From NCBI GenBank assembly GCA_964019155.1, contig OZ025243.1, forward strand, positions 34,197,230 through 34,261,229: a stretch of DNA of 64,000 nucleotides, read 5' to 3'. The DNA comes from Osedax fenrisi (lineage: Eukaryota > Annelida > Polychaeta > Sabellida > Siboglinidae). Shown piece after piece: positions 51,452 to 63,745 of this stretch (position 1 is its first letter; every line of letters starts with the position of its first letter). The translations under genes and the position numbers were made by a program. Below the pieces are notes generated by a model. The model saw only the letters and a list, made by a program, of their open reading frames with translations. It did not search any database and was not told where the DNA came from.

Positions 51452-51740
51452 TTTTATAAAGTATTATATATAAGTTTAAGTACAATTTAGTTAGTACAAT
51501 AATGAAAACCTCATATTTTCGTAACAAGTATATTTTAATGAATATAATATCATAATATATTGCATATACATATTAATAAGTACATGTTAATAATATATAT
51601 ATATATATACAATAGTATTGCTATATACTATTAATATAGTATATTCTACAAACTCCAGTACGGTATACTTTTAAGAACTATTACCACCACTATTCGTATT
51701 AGTATTAATAGTATTATCGATGTATTAATAATACTAGTCC
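50076..51740. other. AT-rich DNA with (TA)n and a possible LINE tail
   Basis: (TA)n at 50497-50533 and 50619-50689 enclose a segment (50534-50620) with AATGAAAAAGCAGAGCTTAT, which resembles the core of the fold-back at 13774. A (GATA)n at 51214-51227 followed by an A-rich strand (51240-51415) could be another LINE 3' end (minus), but there is no coding support. Confidence 0.45.
50497..50689. repeat. Two (TA)n blocks around a fold-back-like core
   Basis: (TA)n at 50497-50533 and 50619-50689 (the latter with one TT/AA switch), separated by about 85 bp resembling the core of the 13774-14825 fold-back arms. Confidence 0.75.
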
Positions 51741-52080
51741 TATTAAGAAGTCACCCGTACTCATTATTCACTGCTAGGCTAGACCTCTCCTACAGTAGAG
51801 CTCGTACTACTTGTTAGGTAATAGTTATTCGTGTTGTCAGTACCAATGCAATTACATCACGTGATGAGCTGATTGCGTAATTAGAATAACACGATGCATA
51901 ATTGATGATGCAATATTGCGGAAACACATGTTCGCCGGCTAATAAATGGCCGGTTATGATTGGTCACCACTGGCTCCGGCCACAATGGTGTTGATTAATT
52001 GCCATATGTTACGTGTGTGTGTGTGCGGTGGTGGTGGTAAACGGATGAGCATTTTCCTTATTTAAATTAGATTATCTAAT
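51740..52080. promoter_or_regulatory. CpG-richer island, possible regulatory region
   Basis: Balanced composition with ATCACGTGAT, TTGCGTAATTAG, GCCGGCTAATAAATGGCCGG and a (GGT)n run at 52027-52039. It holds homeodomain-like TAATTA cores and a CACGTG palindrome. No exon-like frame. Regulatory function is inference. Confidence 0.3.
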
Positions 52081-53060
52081 CATTACTTATCGTATTCCAT
52101 TGTAAAGTAATAACGCAAATATGACGTAATATTCGTTATATTATGTAACTGAGAGTTTAAAGTTCCATTGTTATATCATTAAAGAGAAACATTAAGTCAA
52201 TTATTTTACATTATCTTATTATATATTACTATTACAAAATATATAATATTACAAATGTTTATATTTGTTACTGTTGTACTATATAATTTTTATTATGAAA
52301 CTTTATTATAATATCTAGTATCATAAAAGTAGTAACTTTATTAACCATGACCATATTCATAGTAGACCTACATATGTATACATACATTAGTATTTTTTAT
52401 TTTTGATTTTATAAATTATTGAATTTAATATTTTATAATTTTATAATTTTATTTATAAATACACTATTAAATAAATATTTATTTTATGGTATAATGTCTA
52501 TGCATATACAGTATGTACAATGTACAATGTACATTGTACATATCCCCATGTTTAGGCATACATATATGTATGCCCCTATACTTTGGAATATATTAAATAA
52601 TTATAAAAGAAAATAGTCTCCCATCCATTATTCAGTATAAATATTAAAGATAATTTGTCAGCCTCTTCATTTATATATAAATCTCAATTAATATATTTTA
52701 TAATACATCATTAACCGATAAAAAATATTATTATTTGTTAAATTATTGTTATTAATTATTTTAATACAATTTTAATTATATTAATTCTATTTTATCATAA
52801 ATATATAGTTTTGGTTTTACCAATTTTTAGCTTCGATTTTAGTATTATTTTATTCATTTCATAATGAGTGATACTTTTTATCAAAAAGCCACACATTCAA
52901 AAGTTAACATAAACCCGAGCAAATGTTATATAACGAGGAGCCGTTTAATTAGTATGTTACCTTTTCTTACACATTTTTATTTCTTATTTATACTCGTGGG
53001 AAACGTCTCTATTTTATGGGTAACCGTATCGATGCGATTTTTTATTATGATTATCCGGGT
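52081..53060. other. AT-rich non-coding DNA
   Basis: Includes an 18-bp palindrome GTACAATGTACATTGTAC at about 52522-52539. No gene supported. Confidence 0.5.
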
Positions 53061-53073
53061 AATAATGTATATG

Positions 53074-53225
53074 TAGGTCACGTTACCTATAGGTCACGTG
53101 ACCTATAGTTATGCACGTGTTAACGAGCGACTTCACACCGTCACGTGGTACTGCAGTATTCACCGCATCAGCACACGCCCACTTAGCTCTAACAACGCCG
53201 CGTAGAGGTAGTATGTACATACTTA
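53074..53225. promoter_or_regulatory. Island with nuclear-receptor-like palindromes and E-boxes
   Basis: Two AGGTCA inverted repeats with a 2-bp spacer lie side by side: AGGTCACGTTACCT at 53075-53088 (one mismatch) and AGGTCACGTGACCT at 53091-53104 (perfect, with a CACGTG core). More CACGTG-type words follow (GCACGTGTTAAC, GTCACGTGGTA). AGGTCA half-sites are bound by nuclear receptors; CACGTG by bHLH factors. Which protein binds here is unknown. Confidence 0.45.
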
Positions 53226-53599
53226 CTTATCGATATGATATCGACATATTATAATAATTATATTACATATTATATTTGTATATAATTTATATCATGGTGT
53301 GTAATATCGTGTAATATTATTATATTCTAATTTAAATTAGTAGTTATTGCTAATAGTAAACTGTTATATGCGTAATTGTACACTAATTAACTCCAATATA
53401 TTCAATTATGTAACAACATATTCTAGTTTAGTTTAGTTCCGAGTTTTTGAAGAATATATTTCATTTCTACAATAGTTTGATAATACGACATTTTTATAAT
53501 TCATATCACGTTCTGCTTATCTACATTTCAATAATTATAGCTATATTTATTAAATATAGATTTTATACACTGTTCTATAGTACCCTCTAATATCACAGT

Positions 53600-53960
53600 G
53601 GTATAACAGTGGTATCAGAAAAACTGGTGCATGGCGTAACAGTAGGTAACCTACGTCGCGCTATTACGTAATGAGGTGCAACGTAGGACGTCAGGCACCA
53701 CTGCAATATCTATAAATAGAACATACTTCACTTAGACGGAGGGGCGTACGGTATCGCCACCGGCTGAATACGATATCAAACAACTTCATCCATCAGTTCA
53801 GCGTACGAGAAAAAATACATGTATCGTGGTGGCTCGTACAGTAGTGTGTGGGCTATCTCGGTAGCAGTTTTAGTAACGGACCGCATCGTACTACATTTAT
53901 TATTAATCATAATTATGATATACTTTAATACTACCTGTTATTTTTAAAACCTACAATGTA
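53600..53960 (+). promoter_or_regulatory. Candidate promoter upstream of a short ORF
   Basis: CpG-richer island with a TATA-like TATAAATA at 53711-53718, an arthropod-type initiator word TCAGTT at 53793, and palindromic or bZIP-like words ATTACGTAATG and GGACGTCAGG just upstream. The TATA-initiator distance (about 80 bp) is not the usual 30, so the two may not belong together. KCNQ exon A starts 2.8 kb downstream on the same strand, and this could be its promoter. Confidence 0.35.
53819..53947 (+). CDS. Hypothetical 42-residue ORF or first exon with signal-like start
   Basis: Starts MYRGGSYSSVWAISVAVLV and continues TDRIVLHLLLIIIMIYFN to a stop. The first part lies in balanced-composition sequence; the second is AT-rich, as if it were intron. 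A GT-containing donor could end the exon after Ser14 (TCG|GTAGCA). I do not recognise it. It may be an alternative first exon, an upstream ORF in a 5' UTR, or chance. Confidence 0.25.
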   Translation: MYRGGSYSSVWAISVAVLVTDRIVLHLLLIIIMIYFNTTCYF

Positions 53961-54117
53961 AATATATGATATAATATGAAAGAGTAATATAAATTACGTT
54001 AAAATAATATTTTAATAGGAATAGTATATTTTTATTATTATTAATAAGATTATAATATATTCTTTTAATAATATAGCAGTACATGGACAATAAACTGGGG
54101 TAATGATGCAGCATATA

Positions 54118-55245
<1,128 letters not shown>

Positions 55246-55885
55246 ATTATTGATATAGAGAACGTGAGAAATATATTTATGATCAGGATAAAGAGATATT
55301 AACCTTAAATTCTGGACGTACACAGATAATTAGCATACATAGATCCATTTAACTAACTAATGCACGAATATATATATATATGAATATATACATATATGCA
55401 TATCTATATATAACTTACTAACTCGCATATACATACATCTAAGTAATGCATGAAAACATATCTAAATATATAAGTATAAATATATATATACGAATGGAGT
55501 AAAATTGTATATACATTATGTCATAATCATATATACGAATTACGTCATAACAACTTATGATGTAATAACCTTAATGTGTACTTCGTTTATGATATGTATT
55601 ATAGCGAGTTGCCAAATTATGTTTAACATCTTCGAGATTTTCATTTTATATTATTTGTATACATATATATATATATATATATAACTATTATTATAAATTA
55701 TATTATTATTACCAACAAATGGTTATAATTATGTTCGACATTTTATTTCGTAACGCAATGGAGATTTAAACTAACGATGATACCTTTTCTATATGATCAT
55801 CATTGAATTTCATTAAGAATTTATTATTTTAAAAACTTTTCAGTAATTATTTCTTGAAAGTATTAATCGAATTTAATCAATTATC

Positions 55886-55930
<45 letters not shown>

Positions 55931-56059
55931 TAATAATTTTGAGTTATACATATTATTTTATAAATTTAGAAATCCATAAAAATGTAAATTACTTTTAATT
56001 AATATATACATTTAAATTATAAATTATATATTTTTTTAAATTTAAATATAACAACAGTG

Positions 56060-56097
<38 letters not shown>

Positions 56098-56700
56098 ACA
56101 TCTTTATTTTCAATTAAGTATTTCCGGAAGTATTATTGATAATAGAATTTTAATGACGTTTATATAATGAAGTTATATTGATGGACACTGTCCGTCGGAC
56201 AGTAAATAGCATTCACACTCAAACTTATTCGCATAATACTTCCCGGGAAATGTTTTATGTGGATATACCTTAATATAAACAGTATTATTTTGTGATGGAT
56301 GATCAGATTTAAAATATGTTATTAATCTTAATTTATATAAAGCTATTATAAGGATGTGTCTAAATATTTATCAAACAAAATTATGATATAATTTCATATA
56401 TCTTTACATGTATTCCTATATGAAATATAATTTATTTATAATTTAAACTGATATTTAAAAAGTTAATTATATTTAATTAAAAAATAATCTTCGTTTAATT
56501 CCTTCACTATTACTTGTTGATTTTACTTTTAGGTAATATATAATTATTTTATTAATTATATAGTTATCAACTTGGATTTCATAGGTCTAACATACTGTTT
56601 AATATGAAATGTATCTAATTTTCTTAAGTAATTACTATATTTAAATAACCATATTTGAATAATATTCATATTTTAATAATAATGATGTATTTTACATTCA
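55246..56700. other. AT-rich non-coding DNA
   Basis: (TA)n at about 55889-55924 and 56065-56093. No gene recognised. Confidence 0.6.
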
Positions 56701-56772
56701 AATAGTTCACTATTACGACGATTCCGCTATTGTATCGATATTTCAACATGTTGTAGAATGTAATGATTCGAG

Positions 56773-56937
56773 ATGAACGTAACTTCAGGAATAGCGAAAG
56801 AAGCCACGCCTTCTAGTATCAACGAGGGCGTGTTCACCTGGTCATGTGGGAAACGCCTCTCCTGTCATGTCGACTTCACGGATAGCACCATGCCGACCGA
56901 CGACATCGATGACGATACTCCTTTGAAATCGGGAAGG
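56773..56937 (+). CDS. KCNQ: KCNQ potassium channel, first coding exon (exon A)
   Basis: 55 codons starting MNVTSGIAKEATPSSINEGV and ending DDIDDDTPLKSGR. The start is supported by an in-frame stop (TGA) three codons upstream. The exon ends in phase 0 at a GT donor (AGG|GTTAGA), and the frame meets a stop two codons later, which favours splicing. It lies in a short island of balanced composition. It would encode the acidic cytoplasmic N-terminus of the channel, which is poorly conserved across the family, so the link to KCNQ rests on position, strand and phase with exon B rather than on homology. Alternative: an exon of another small gene. Confidence 0.55.
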
Positions 56938-57693
56938 GTTAGATAATAATGGTTAACATAATTATTACATTACTCTACATTTACCACAATAACTACCACT
57001 AAACTATGCATACTAACACCACTATAACTACCATTGCCACTATAGTATAAACATTAATAGTACTACTATCAATATCACTAACACTACTACTACTACTACT
57101 ACTACGACCAATACTACTATATGTATATCTACTATGTAATTAGCCTTATATAATTATAGTAATTATATTCTCGTTAGTAAAGATGCCAACGAAAATCGAA
57201 TGATTACATAATATTCAATAATGTGACGAATGTGTCAACTTGTCAATGATTTAGGTAATAAGTTCAGACACATTAATCATTACATTCCTATTTGAAACAT
57301 TGAATAACTATAATAAATGTAAATATTACATTTCTAATATATATATATATATATATATCATATATATCTATATAATAGTGATATAATTGAGCATCATAAT
57401 ATAGTATACTATAGTATACTATACTAAAATATATGTATATATTATAATATACTATACGTAAACCCGCTATGTAATATTATAAAAGCACAAACAAAAAATA
57501 TATGCTGTACTCTGTATATGTTAATATCTGATTATATAAATTAAGATACCGTATAAACATACTTATTAGATAATCATTAATAACTTAAATTGAAACACGT
57601 TATATTTATATAAAGAATTTAGTGATAGAGTTAATGGTATACCACTGAATACACACTGTATACACTGTATACCACTGTATACTACTATATACA

Positions 57694-57694
<1 letters not shown>

Positions 57695-57743
<49 letters not shown>
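57695..57743. repeat. (TA)n microsatellite
   Basis: About 49 bp of TA following a CACTGTATAC repeat (57643-57690). Confidence 0.9.
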
Positions 57744-57747
<4 letters not shown>

Positions 57748-58240
57748 CATTTACTGGTTATTAATATCAGTATTGCACATATTCAATGATCGATTTATTA
57801 ATTATTATAAGTAAATATATTATATAAATTCACACTTTATTAATTATGAAATATATAACAATTAAATAAATACCACCATGAATTATATAATTGTTAATAA
57901 AAATAATAAAAAATATAAATCAAATACATACATACATATATAATATATTTAAACTAAACGTAATTGATATATTTCAACTATTTAAAAAACTTAATTTAAA
58001 AAAATATGTAAATACCGAAGCTCTTTAATATATCTCAATATTATTAAAACTTAAAACTTTAATAATAGTATAAATGTGTCATTGAAGTATTAGCCCAATC
58101 ATAGAATACATATATTTTCATATTTGTATTTCATGCAACATATTACTAGTCTAAATAATGACGGAAAATGTCACAATTAACTGTATATTGAAATGTTTAG
58201 TTATATGTATATTTAACTATAGCTATGGTATATAGACTTA

Positions 58241-59213
58241 GGGGAAAGTATCCGATTACCGACCCCTAAATTATTATTTGTAATAACTTATTCAATATTA
58301 AATATATTTATTTGAAATTTTGTAAATAGGGTAATATTATTGCAATGATAATAATGTGGCTATTTTAAATTTTTGATATAATTATATTTACAAGAATAAA
58401 CAGGGGGTCGGTAATCGGATACCTGTTCTTTAATACCGACCCCCTTACCCTATTACCGACCCTATTACCGACCCCCTAAAATAATCGTAGTATAAATAAT
58501 GTTAGTATTATAATATCCAATCAACATTGTAGATATTCATAAATATAATTAATTATATCATGCACGCAATTATTTTTTATTGAATTTATGGTTTAATAGT
58601 AATATTAAATTTAAATTTAAACTTAATAGTAATTATATTAAAATAGTGTATATTATTATTTAATATTTAGTTATTAATCAGTATGTATATAATCGAATGG
58701 AATCATGAATCCTTAATTTATATCAATGATACACAAACAACTTATGACATATTTTAAAGTAAAATATTGATATATTTTTATTGGAGATTATAAATTACAT
58801 GGGGTCGGTATTAGGGTAATTTAGGGGGTCGGTATTAGGAATATCATATGGGTTTCTATAATTAAGATATTTTGGTTAATAGTCATTCAAATTGAATTAT
58901 TTTTATAATAGTTATAAACATTTTATTGATCTACAATATTATGCGCAGTATTACATTTATTTTCATTAATAAAGTATTTACAATGATTTAAAAAAAGTTA
59001 TTATTCAAATATTTAAAAAGTAAAAACAGAATATTACATTTGATTAAATAACAATTGTAGGATCGAATATTTTGTAAAACAATATACTTATTCATATTTA
59101 TCATTAAATTGCTAACAGTTAATGTATATATAATTTTTTGATATCTCTTATAGTTACTGAGATACCAGAGGGGGTCGGTATTAGGAGGGGGTCGGTAATC
59201 GGAGACTTTCCCC
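58241..59213 (+). mobile_element. Family A element, copy 3 (973 bp)
   Basis: Starts GGGGAAAGTATCCGATTACC and ends CGGAGACTTTCCCC, with TA on each side (58239-58240 and 59214-59215). Same orientation and interior as the copy at 3699. It has one extra unit in the middle cluster (58436-58475), where TTACCGACCC is repeated. Sits in the predicted KCNQ intron. Confidence 0.86.
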
Positions 59214-59215
59214 TA

Positions 59216-59807
59216 AGTATCTCATATAAACATTCGTATTAACGTAATTGCAGACTTTTCATACATACACAATCACAGTATATCGCCATAGCCAAGACTC
59301 ACTATAATTAACTTTTTACATCATTGAATACAAAGACAATTGTGTTATTAGTGGATCTAAGCCTTGTCTAAGTGGACAATGCTATACTTTAAGATAATTT
59401 AATTTAATATAACCTATTAATACCCCTATACTATAGTACCTATAAATAACTATAGTATATGAACTCTCTATAGGAAATAAATGATTAATTTAATTTATTT
59501 ACGTATATAAATATATTTATATAGAGTAATTGAATATATAACGTTACACCGTATATAACATGCTTAGTATATACATATGAATACATATTCATACGTGTGC
59601 CACTCATACCTATGTATATATATATATATATATATATATACTAGAACTAATACCGAGACAACAGCTATCCAGTACACATACATCCGTAGCTAGCCGTACA
59701 ATCACACACACATTCATACACATACACACACACGTACACACATACACACACACGTATACACACACTAACACACGCACACACACATACATACATACGTTAC
59801 CCCCCAG
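59216..59807. repeat. AT-rich DNA and CA-rich tract upstream of exon B
   Basis: (TA)n at 59616-59640, then a C/A-rich strand with many CACACA and CATACA units at 59660-59796. No gene in 59216-59660. Confidence 0.65.
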
Positions 59808-59968
59808 GACAGCGCACGTTACAGAAAACCGCGAATGAGCCTACTAGGGAAACCTCTAAGCTACCGAGCGCATCACAGGGACATCCGATACCGCAGAGCT
59901 CAGGCTAAGATCTATAACTTCCTCGAACGACCCAAAGACTGGCAGGCGCTATCCTATCACATTCTTGT
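59808..59968 (+). CDS. KCNQ: KCNQ voltage-gated potassium channel exon (exon B, pre-S1)
   Basis: Encodes DSARYRKPRMSLLGKPLSYR, then RDIRYRRAQAKIYNFLERPK and DWQALSYHILV. The block MSLLGKPLSY...YRR-Q...YN-LERP--W---YH--V is the hallmark cytoplasmic segment just before S1 in KCNQ (Kv7) channels, which carry slow M-type K+ currents across the plasma membrane. The exon ends GT|GTTAGT in phase 2 (half of the final Val codon), the same place and phase as I recall for vertebrate KCNQ exon 1. On the left, the frame is open through a CAG|GAC acceptor (59805-59810) in phase 0, matching exon A. Alternatively Met at 59835 is a start codon. The transmembrane exons are not in the window. Confidence 0.85.
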
Positions 59969-60020
59969 GTTAGTAGTACATACTATAATAATAATGCCAT
60001 CATATATATATATATAAATA

Positions 60021-60166
60021 CAGTTAATTCTCGATATCTCACAATCAACGAATCCAATAAAGATGTCTGATATATCGAAAGTTGATAGATTTATATATAT
60101 ACGATTAGATACAACACTAAACTTATAATGATGACATATTAGATATATTGGGGTTTCTGATATATA
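60021..60166. mobile_element. pogo-like terminus, older element
   Basis: TA followed by CAGTTAATTCTCGATATCTC, which looks like a pogo/Tigger end. The word GATATATC(G/A)AAAGTTGAT occurs at about 60071 and again at about 60711, on both sides of the 530-bp MITE, so an older related element may surround it. The right end is not identified. Confidence 0.45.
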
Positions 60167-60696
60167 CAGTCAAAGCTCGATAACTCAACATTGACGGGAC
60201 GGAGTTTTCATCTTGAGTAAGCGATGTGAGTATGTTGAGTTATCGGATGTATACATTAATGACTTAATTAATGTTTTGTTCACATAAATGCATTCAATAT
60301 AGTACTCTTATGATAATATAATAATTGTAATTGTATTTTTACGTTTATATATTTATATCCATATATTATTAAATAAAACCATGTTGAATAATGTATGTTG
60401 AATTATATTTGTTGAGCAATGTAGTTTTATTACATGTAAAAGATACGAATCCAACAACATATGTTTGTGATATTTTGATTTTTCATAAATGTTGAGTTAT
60501 CTGATGTATATTTACATGTAATGTATAGGCCTGGATTATAAAAACGATGTTGAGTTATATGTATGTTGAGTTATATTTGTTGAGTAATAGGGTTTTTGTT
60601 AACATGTAAAAGATACGAATCCAACCAAATATTTGTTGGATGTTGAGTTATCGGCATTGTTGAGTTATCGGCATGTTGAGTTACCGAGCTTCTACT
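60167..60696. mobile_element. pogo/Tigger-like MITE (530 bp)
   Basis: The ends are CAGTCAAAGCTCGATAACTC and the complement of CAGTAGAAGCTCGGTAACTC, flanked by TA (60165-60166 and 60697-60698). This is the classic pogo/Tigger end and duplication. Inside, GTTGAGTTAT and its variants recur at least eight times. No transposase frame. Confidence 0.85.
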
Positions 60697-60719
60697 GTAT
60701 ATAGTGGCTGATATATCAA

Positions 60720-60725
60720 AAGTTG

Positions 60726-60768
<43 letters not shown>

Positions 60769-61340
60769 CAGATTTGATTTAAATAATATAAGATTTGGTG
60801 TGTTAACATCCAGTTTGATATAGAAGGAAACATGTCATTTGATGTATTACAAATGTATTACAAATATAAATATGAAAAATAACCTAAATAATTTATAAAT
60901 ACAATAGAATCTATTTGTATTGAATAAAAAGATAATAATAAAAAAATAGGGAAAATATGATAAAAAAACTAATTAATTTAAATAATAAAATAAATAATAT
61001 ATTTTATAAAACATACTTTGCAGCTGAGCTGGCTAAAACATCGGACACGTATACATAGATAGTACGATATGCAGCACTATAGTACTTATATATATAGGAA
61101 GTATACTTCGTGTGTTAAAAGTTCATTCCGAACCATGCAATAGGTATTAACAAATACGTTGAAGTGAACTTGTATCAATGTTTATAACAAATTATCGGAC
61201 ATCTCTAACACCTTAATAAGATCTAATGAAAATTACATTAAAGCCATTCGGTAATACGTATAAACTTCATCTAAGTTATCGGACGATATGACTAAATAAA
61301 TAACAATAATAATAACAATATACATGCATCGACATAAACA
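60720..61340. other. AT-rich non-coding DNA
   Basis: (TA)n at about 60729-60760. No feature beyond that. Confidence 0.55.
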
Positions 61341-61620
61341 TTTCTAATTTTAGAATATCAATGTTCACGATCGCCGCCACCGCACTTCTCGATACGTAAA
61401 TAGATTTCAAACTAATCACGTGTGTAAGTGAGATCCGCCGAGATACGCCGAGATCCGTCGAGAGGTGGCGCTCACAATAGCGGTTCGATTAAGTTCAATT
61501 GAATAATATATAGCTCGGGCCTTATACAGGCGACCTATAAGAAATACACCGTTATTAAATATACATAGGCGGGCAGGCAGGACACTATCCACTGTCCATC
61601 GGCTTGTTCTATAATTAATT
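61340..61620. promoter_or_regulatory. CpG-richer island in the KCNQ intron
   Basis: GATCGCCGCCACCGC at 61371 and a three-fold GAGAT(C/A)CG(C/T)C repeat at 61430-61462, then GAGAGGTGGCGCTCAC. No exon-like frame. It could be an intronic enhancer or an alternative promoter. Confidence 0.3.
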
Positions 61621-61649
61621 ATTTGTTAACTAGTCGAGCTATGATCTTC

Positions 61650-61829
61650 GAGTAGGGTAGGGTAGGGTAGGGTAGGGTAGAGTAGGGTAGGGTAGGGTAG
61701 GGTAGGGTAGGGTAGGGTAGGGTAGGGTAGGGTAGGGTAGGGTAGGGTAGGGTAGGGTAGGGTAGGGTAGGGAAGGGTAGGGTAGGGTAGGGTAGGGTAG
61801 GGTAGGGTAGGGTAGGATAGGGTAGGGTA
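61650..61829. repeat. (GGGTA)n pentanucleotide array, about 35 units
   Basis: About 180 bp of TAGGG repeats with three single-base changes (61681, 61773, 61816). The G-rich strand has runs of three G at 5-bp steps, so it should form G-quadruplexes. It is one T short of TTAGGG and a G longer than the arthropod telomere unit TTAGG. Confidence 0.95.
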
Positions 61830-62226
61830 CGCGTCATCGACTTCCGATAGCGATGTATCGGGTGGGGTATATTGTTCGGTTTAGAAATTTAAAAAAGTTT
61901 TTATTATAAGATAATATTATACATATAAGAAATATATAAATATTATAAGAATAATACTACATATAGGTTATATATATATATATATATGTGTGTGTGTATA
62001 CCCGCCCATTTATACTCATATTATATATGTATAATGTAGACACCTGTATATGACGCATATATAATGTATTACACATGTAAATCATCGATGCAGAATTATA
62101 TGAGGATTATACAGGTAGCATTACATATTTATATTAATATATGTATACAAATAATATTGATTCTTATTTTTATTAATTCTTCATTATTTCATATATAGGA
62201 AATATCGTCAGGTAGTAAATAACATT

Positions 62227-62229
<3 letters not shown>

Positions 62230-62271
<42 letters not shown>
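62230..62271. repeat. (TA)n microsatellite
   Basis: Pure TA of about 42 bp. Confidence 0.9.
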
Positions 62272-62275
<4 letters not shown>

Positions 62276-62473
62276 TATATCTATATACTCACTATTATTA
62301 AACACATTTGGAATAATTATTAGCCATATCCTCGGTGATTGCATTATTTTATTGATGAAATGTGTTTTTAGTTATTTATTTAGTGAATATATATATATTT
62401 AATGTTATAACATATATATATACTCATACGTATACGTACATAGTACAACGTAAGTATACAAATTAACACACAC

Positions 62474-62504
<31 letters not shown>

Positions 62505-62531
62505 ATAGTGTATAATAAACCGTATATACAC

Positions 62532-62562
<31 letters not shown>

Positions 62563-63244
62563 GAGTATTCGATAAGTTACTATAAAGAAAATATGTTATA
62601 TATGAGTTACTACATTATAAGTGTATTGATTAACGCTACCTGTTATTGATCTGTTATACTTGATTAAATTCAATTGTTATTTAAAAGCGAATACACATAT
62701 TAGGGCATACTCGTATTATATAACTAGGCATTGTTATATATAATACATATTAATTATGAATAAACTAAATATTACATATATATATATATATATATATATA
62801 TTGTTATCCATATAACTAAATATATCTCTCAACCAACAATATTAGTCAACATTGTATATTGTATTGGATTCGTATATGTACATGTTAATAGAAAGTGCAT
62901 TATTCAATACAAATACATCGAAGTGCTGTATACAGAGTATATAGATGTTAATTGATATCTAATAAGTCGACAGTATATTGATAATCATCTATAGTATAGT
63001 ATATATACTATACTATTTCTATATATAAAGTAATATATTATAGTAAACTTAGTATTAATAGGGATTACCTTCAGTGACTACCTGGTATTACCTTCATATA
63101 TATATTATTTATATATATTAAATCATAAATTAAAATATGAAAATTGAAACTAATATATCTTCAATGTCTATTTATCAGGATTATATATTATATATATATA
63201 TATATTTGTAAATTAAATAAAAAACTATCTAATAGTAAATGTAC

Positions 63245-63248
<4 letters not shown>

Positions 63249-63297
<49 letters not shown>
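63249..63297. repeat. (TA)n microsatellite
   Basis: Pure TA of about 49 bp. Confidence 0.9.
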
Positions 63298-63300
<3 letters not shown>

Positions 63301-63709
63301 AATATATGCATTATATAATAATTATTATATGTATTAATACATTTCATTATTCATGGAAATTAAAAATATATGTAAATATTATATACTCTATATTTATATA
63401 GCTATATAATAGGGTTGTAAATTGCGAATAATTTAATGTGATTAATAATTCAAAAGTATTCATGTAATATATATATTGTATAATACACTATTCTAAATAC
63501 AAATTAGTTTAATATATCAAAATGTTCATAAATATGTTACTAACATAATATACTTATTATATAATGTATTATTAAAAATAGCACAAGCATTATTATAATT
63601 TTAATGTAGAACATCCCTTAATGTTATTAATTGTTATTAAATGTTGAACATTCATATATAATTATGAGTTATAGTTAATGTTCTGACTTCATTTAATGTA
63701 TTATATGTA

Positions 63710-63745
<36 letters not shown>

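Larger units (their letters stand above)
56938..59807 (+). other. Predicted KCNQ intron between exons A and B
   Basis: 2870 bp from GTTAGA to CCCCCCAG. It contains a (CTA)8 run at 57082-57104, (TA)n at 57695-57743, a family A element (58241-59213) and a CA-rich tract (59708-59790) just before the acceptor. The acceptor pyrimidine stretch is short. Confidence 0.45.

Noticed and set aside
52419..52616. Frame ending APILWNILNNYKRK, like a LINE C-terminus
   Set aside because: Only one short word matches; no upstream RT sequence and no 3' tail.
61619..61837. 72-codon frame of TLPYP repeats
   Set aside because: It is the complement of the (GGGTA)n array, with a period of 5 bases giving a 5-residue repeat.
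62994..63016. Palindrome of TATAC words
   Set aside because: Expected by chance in DNA this rich in TA repeats.
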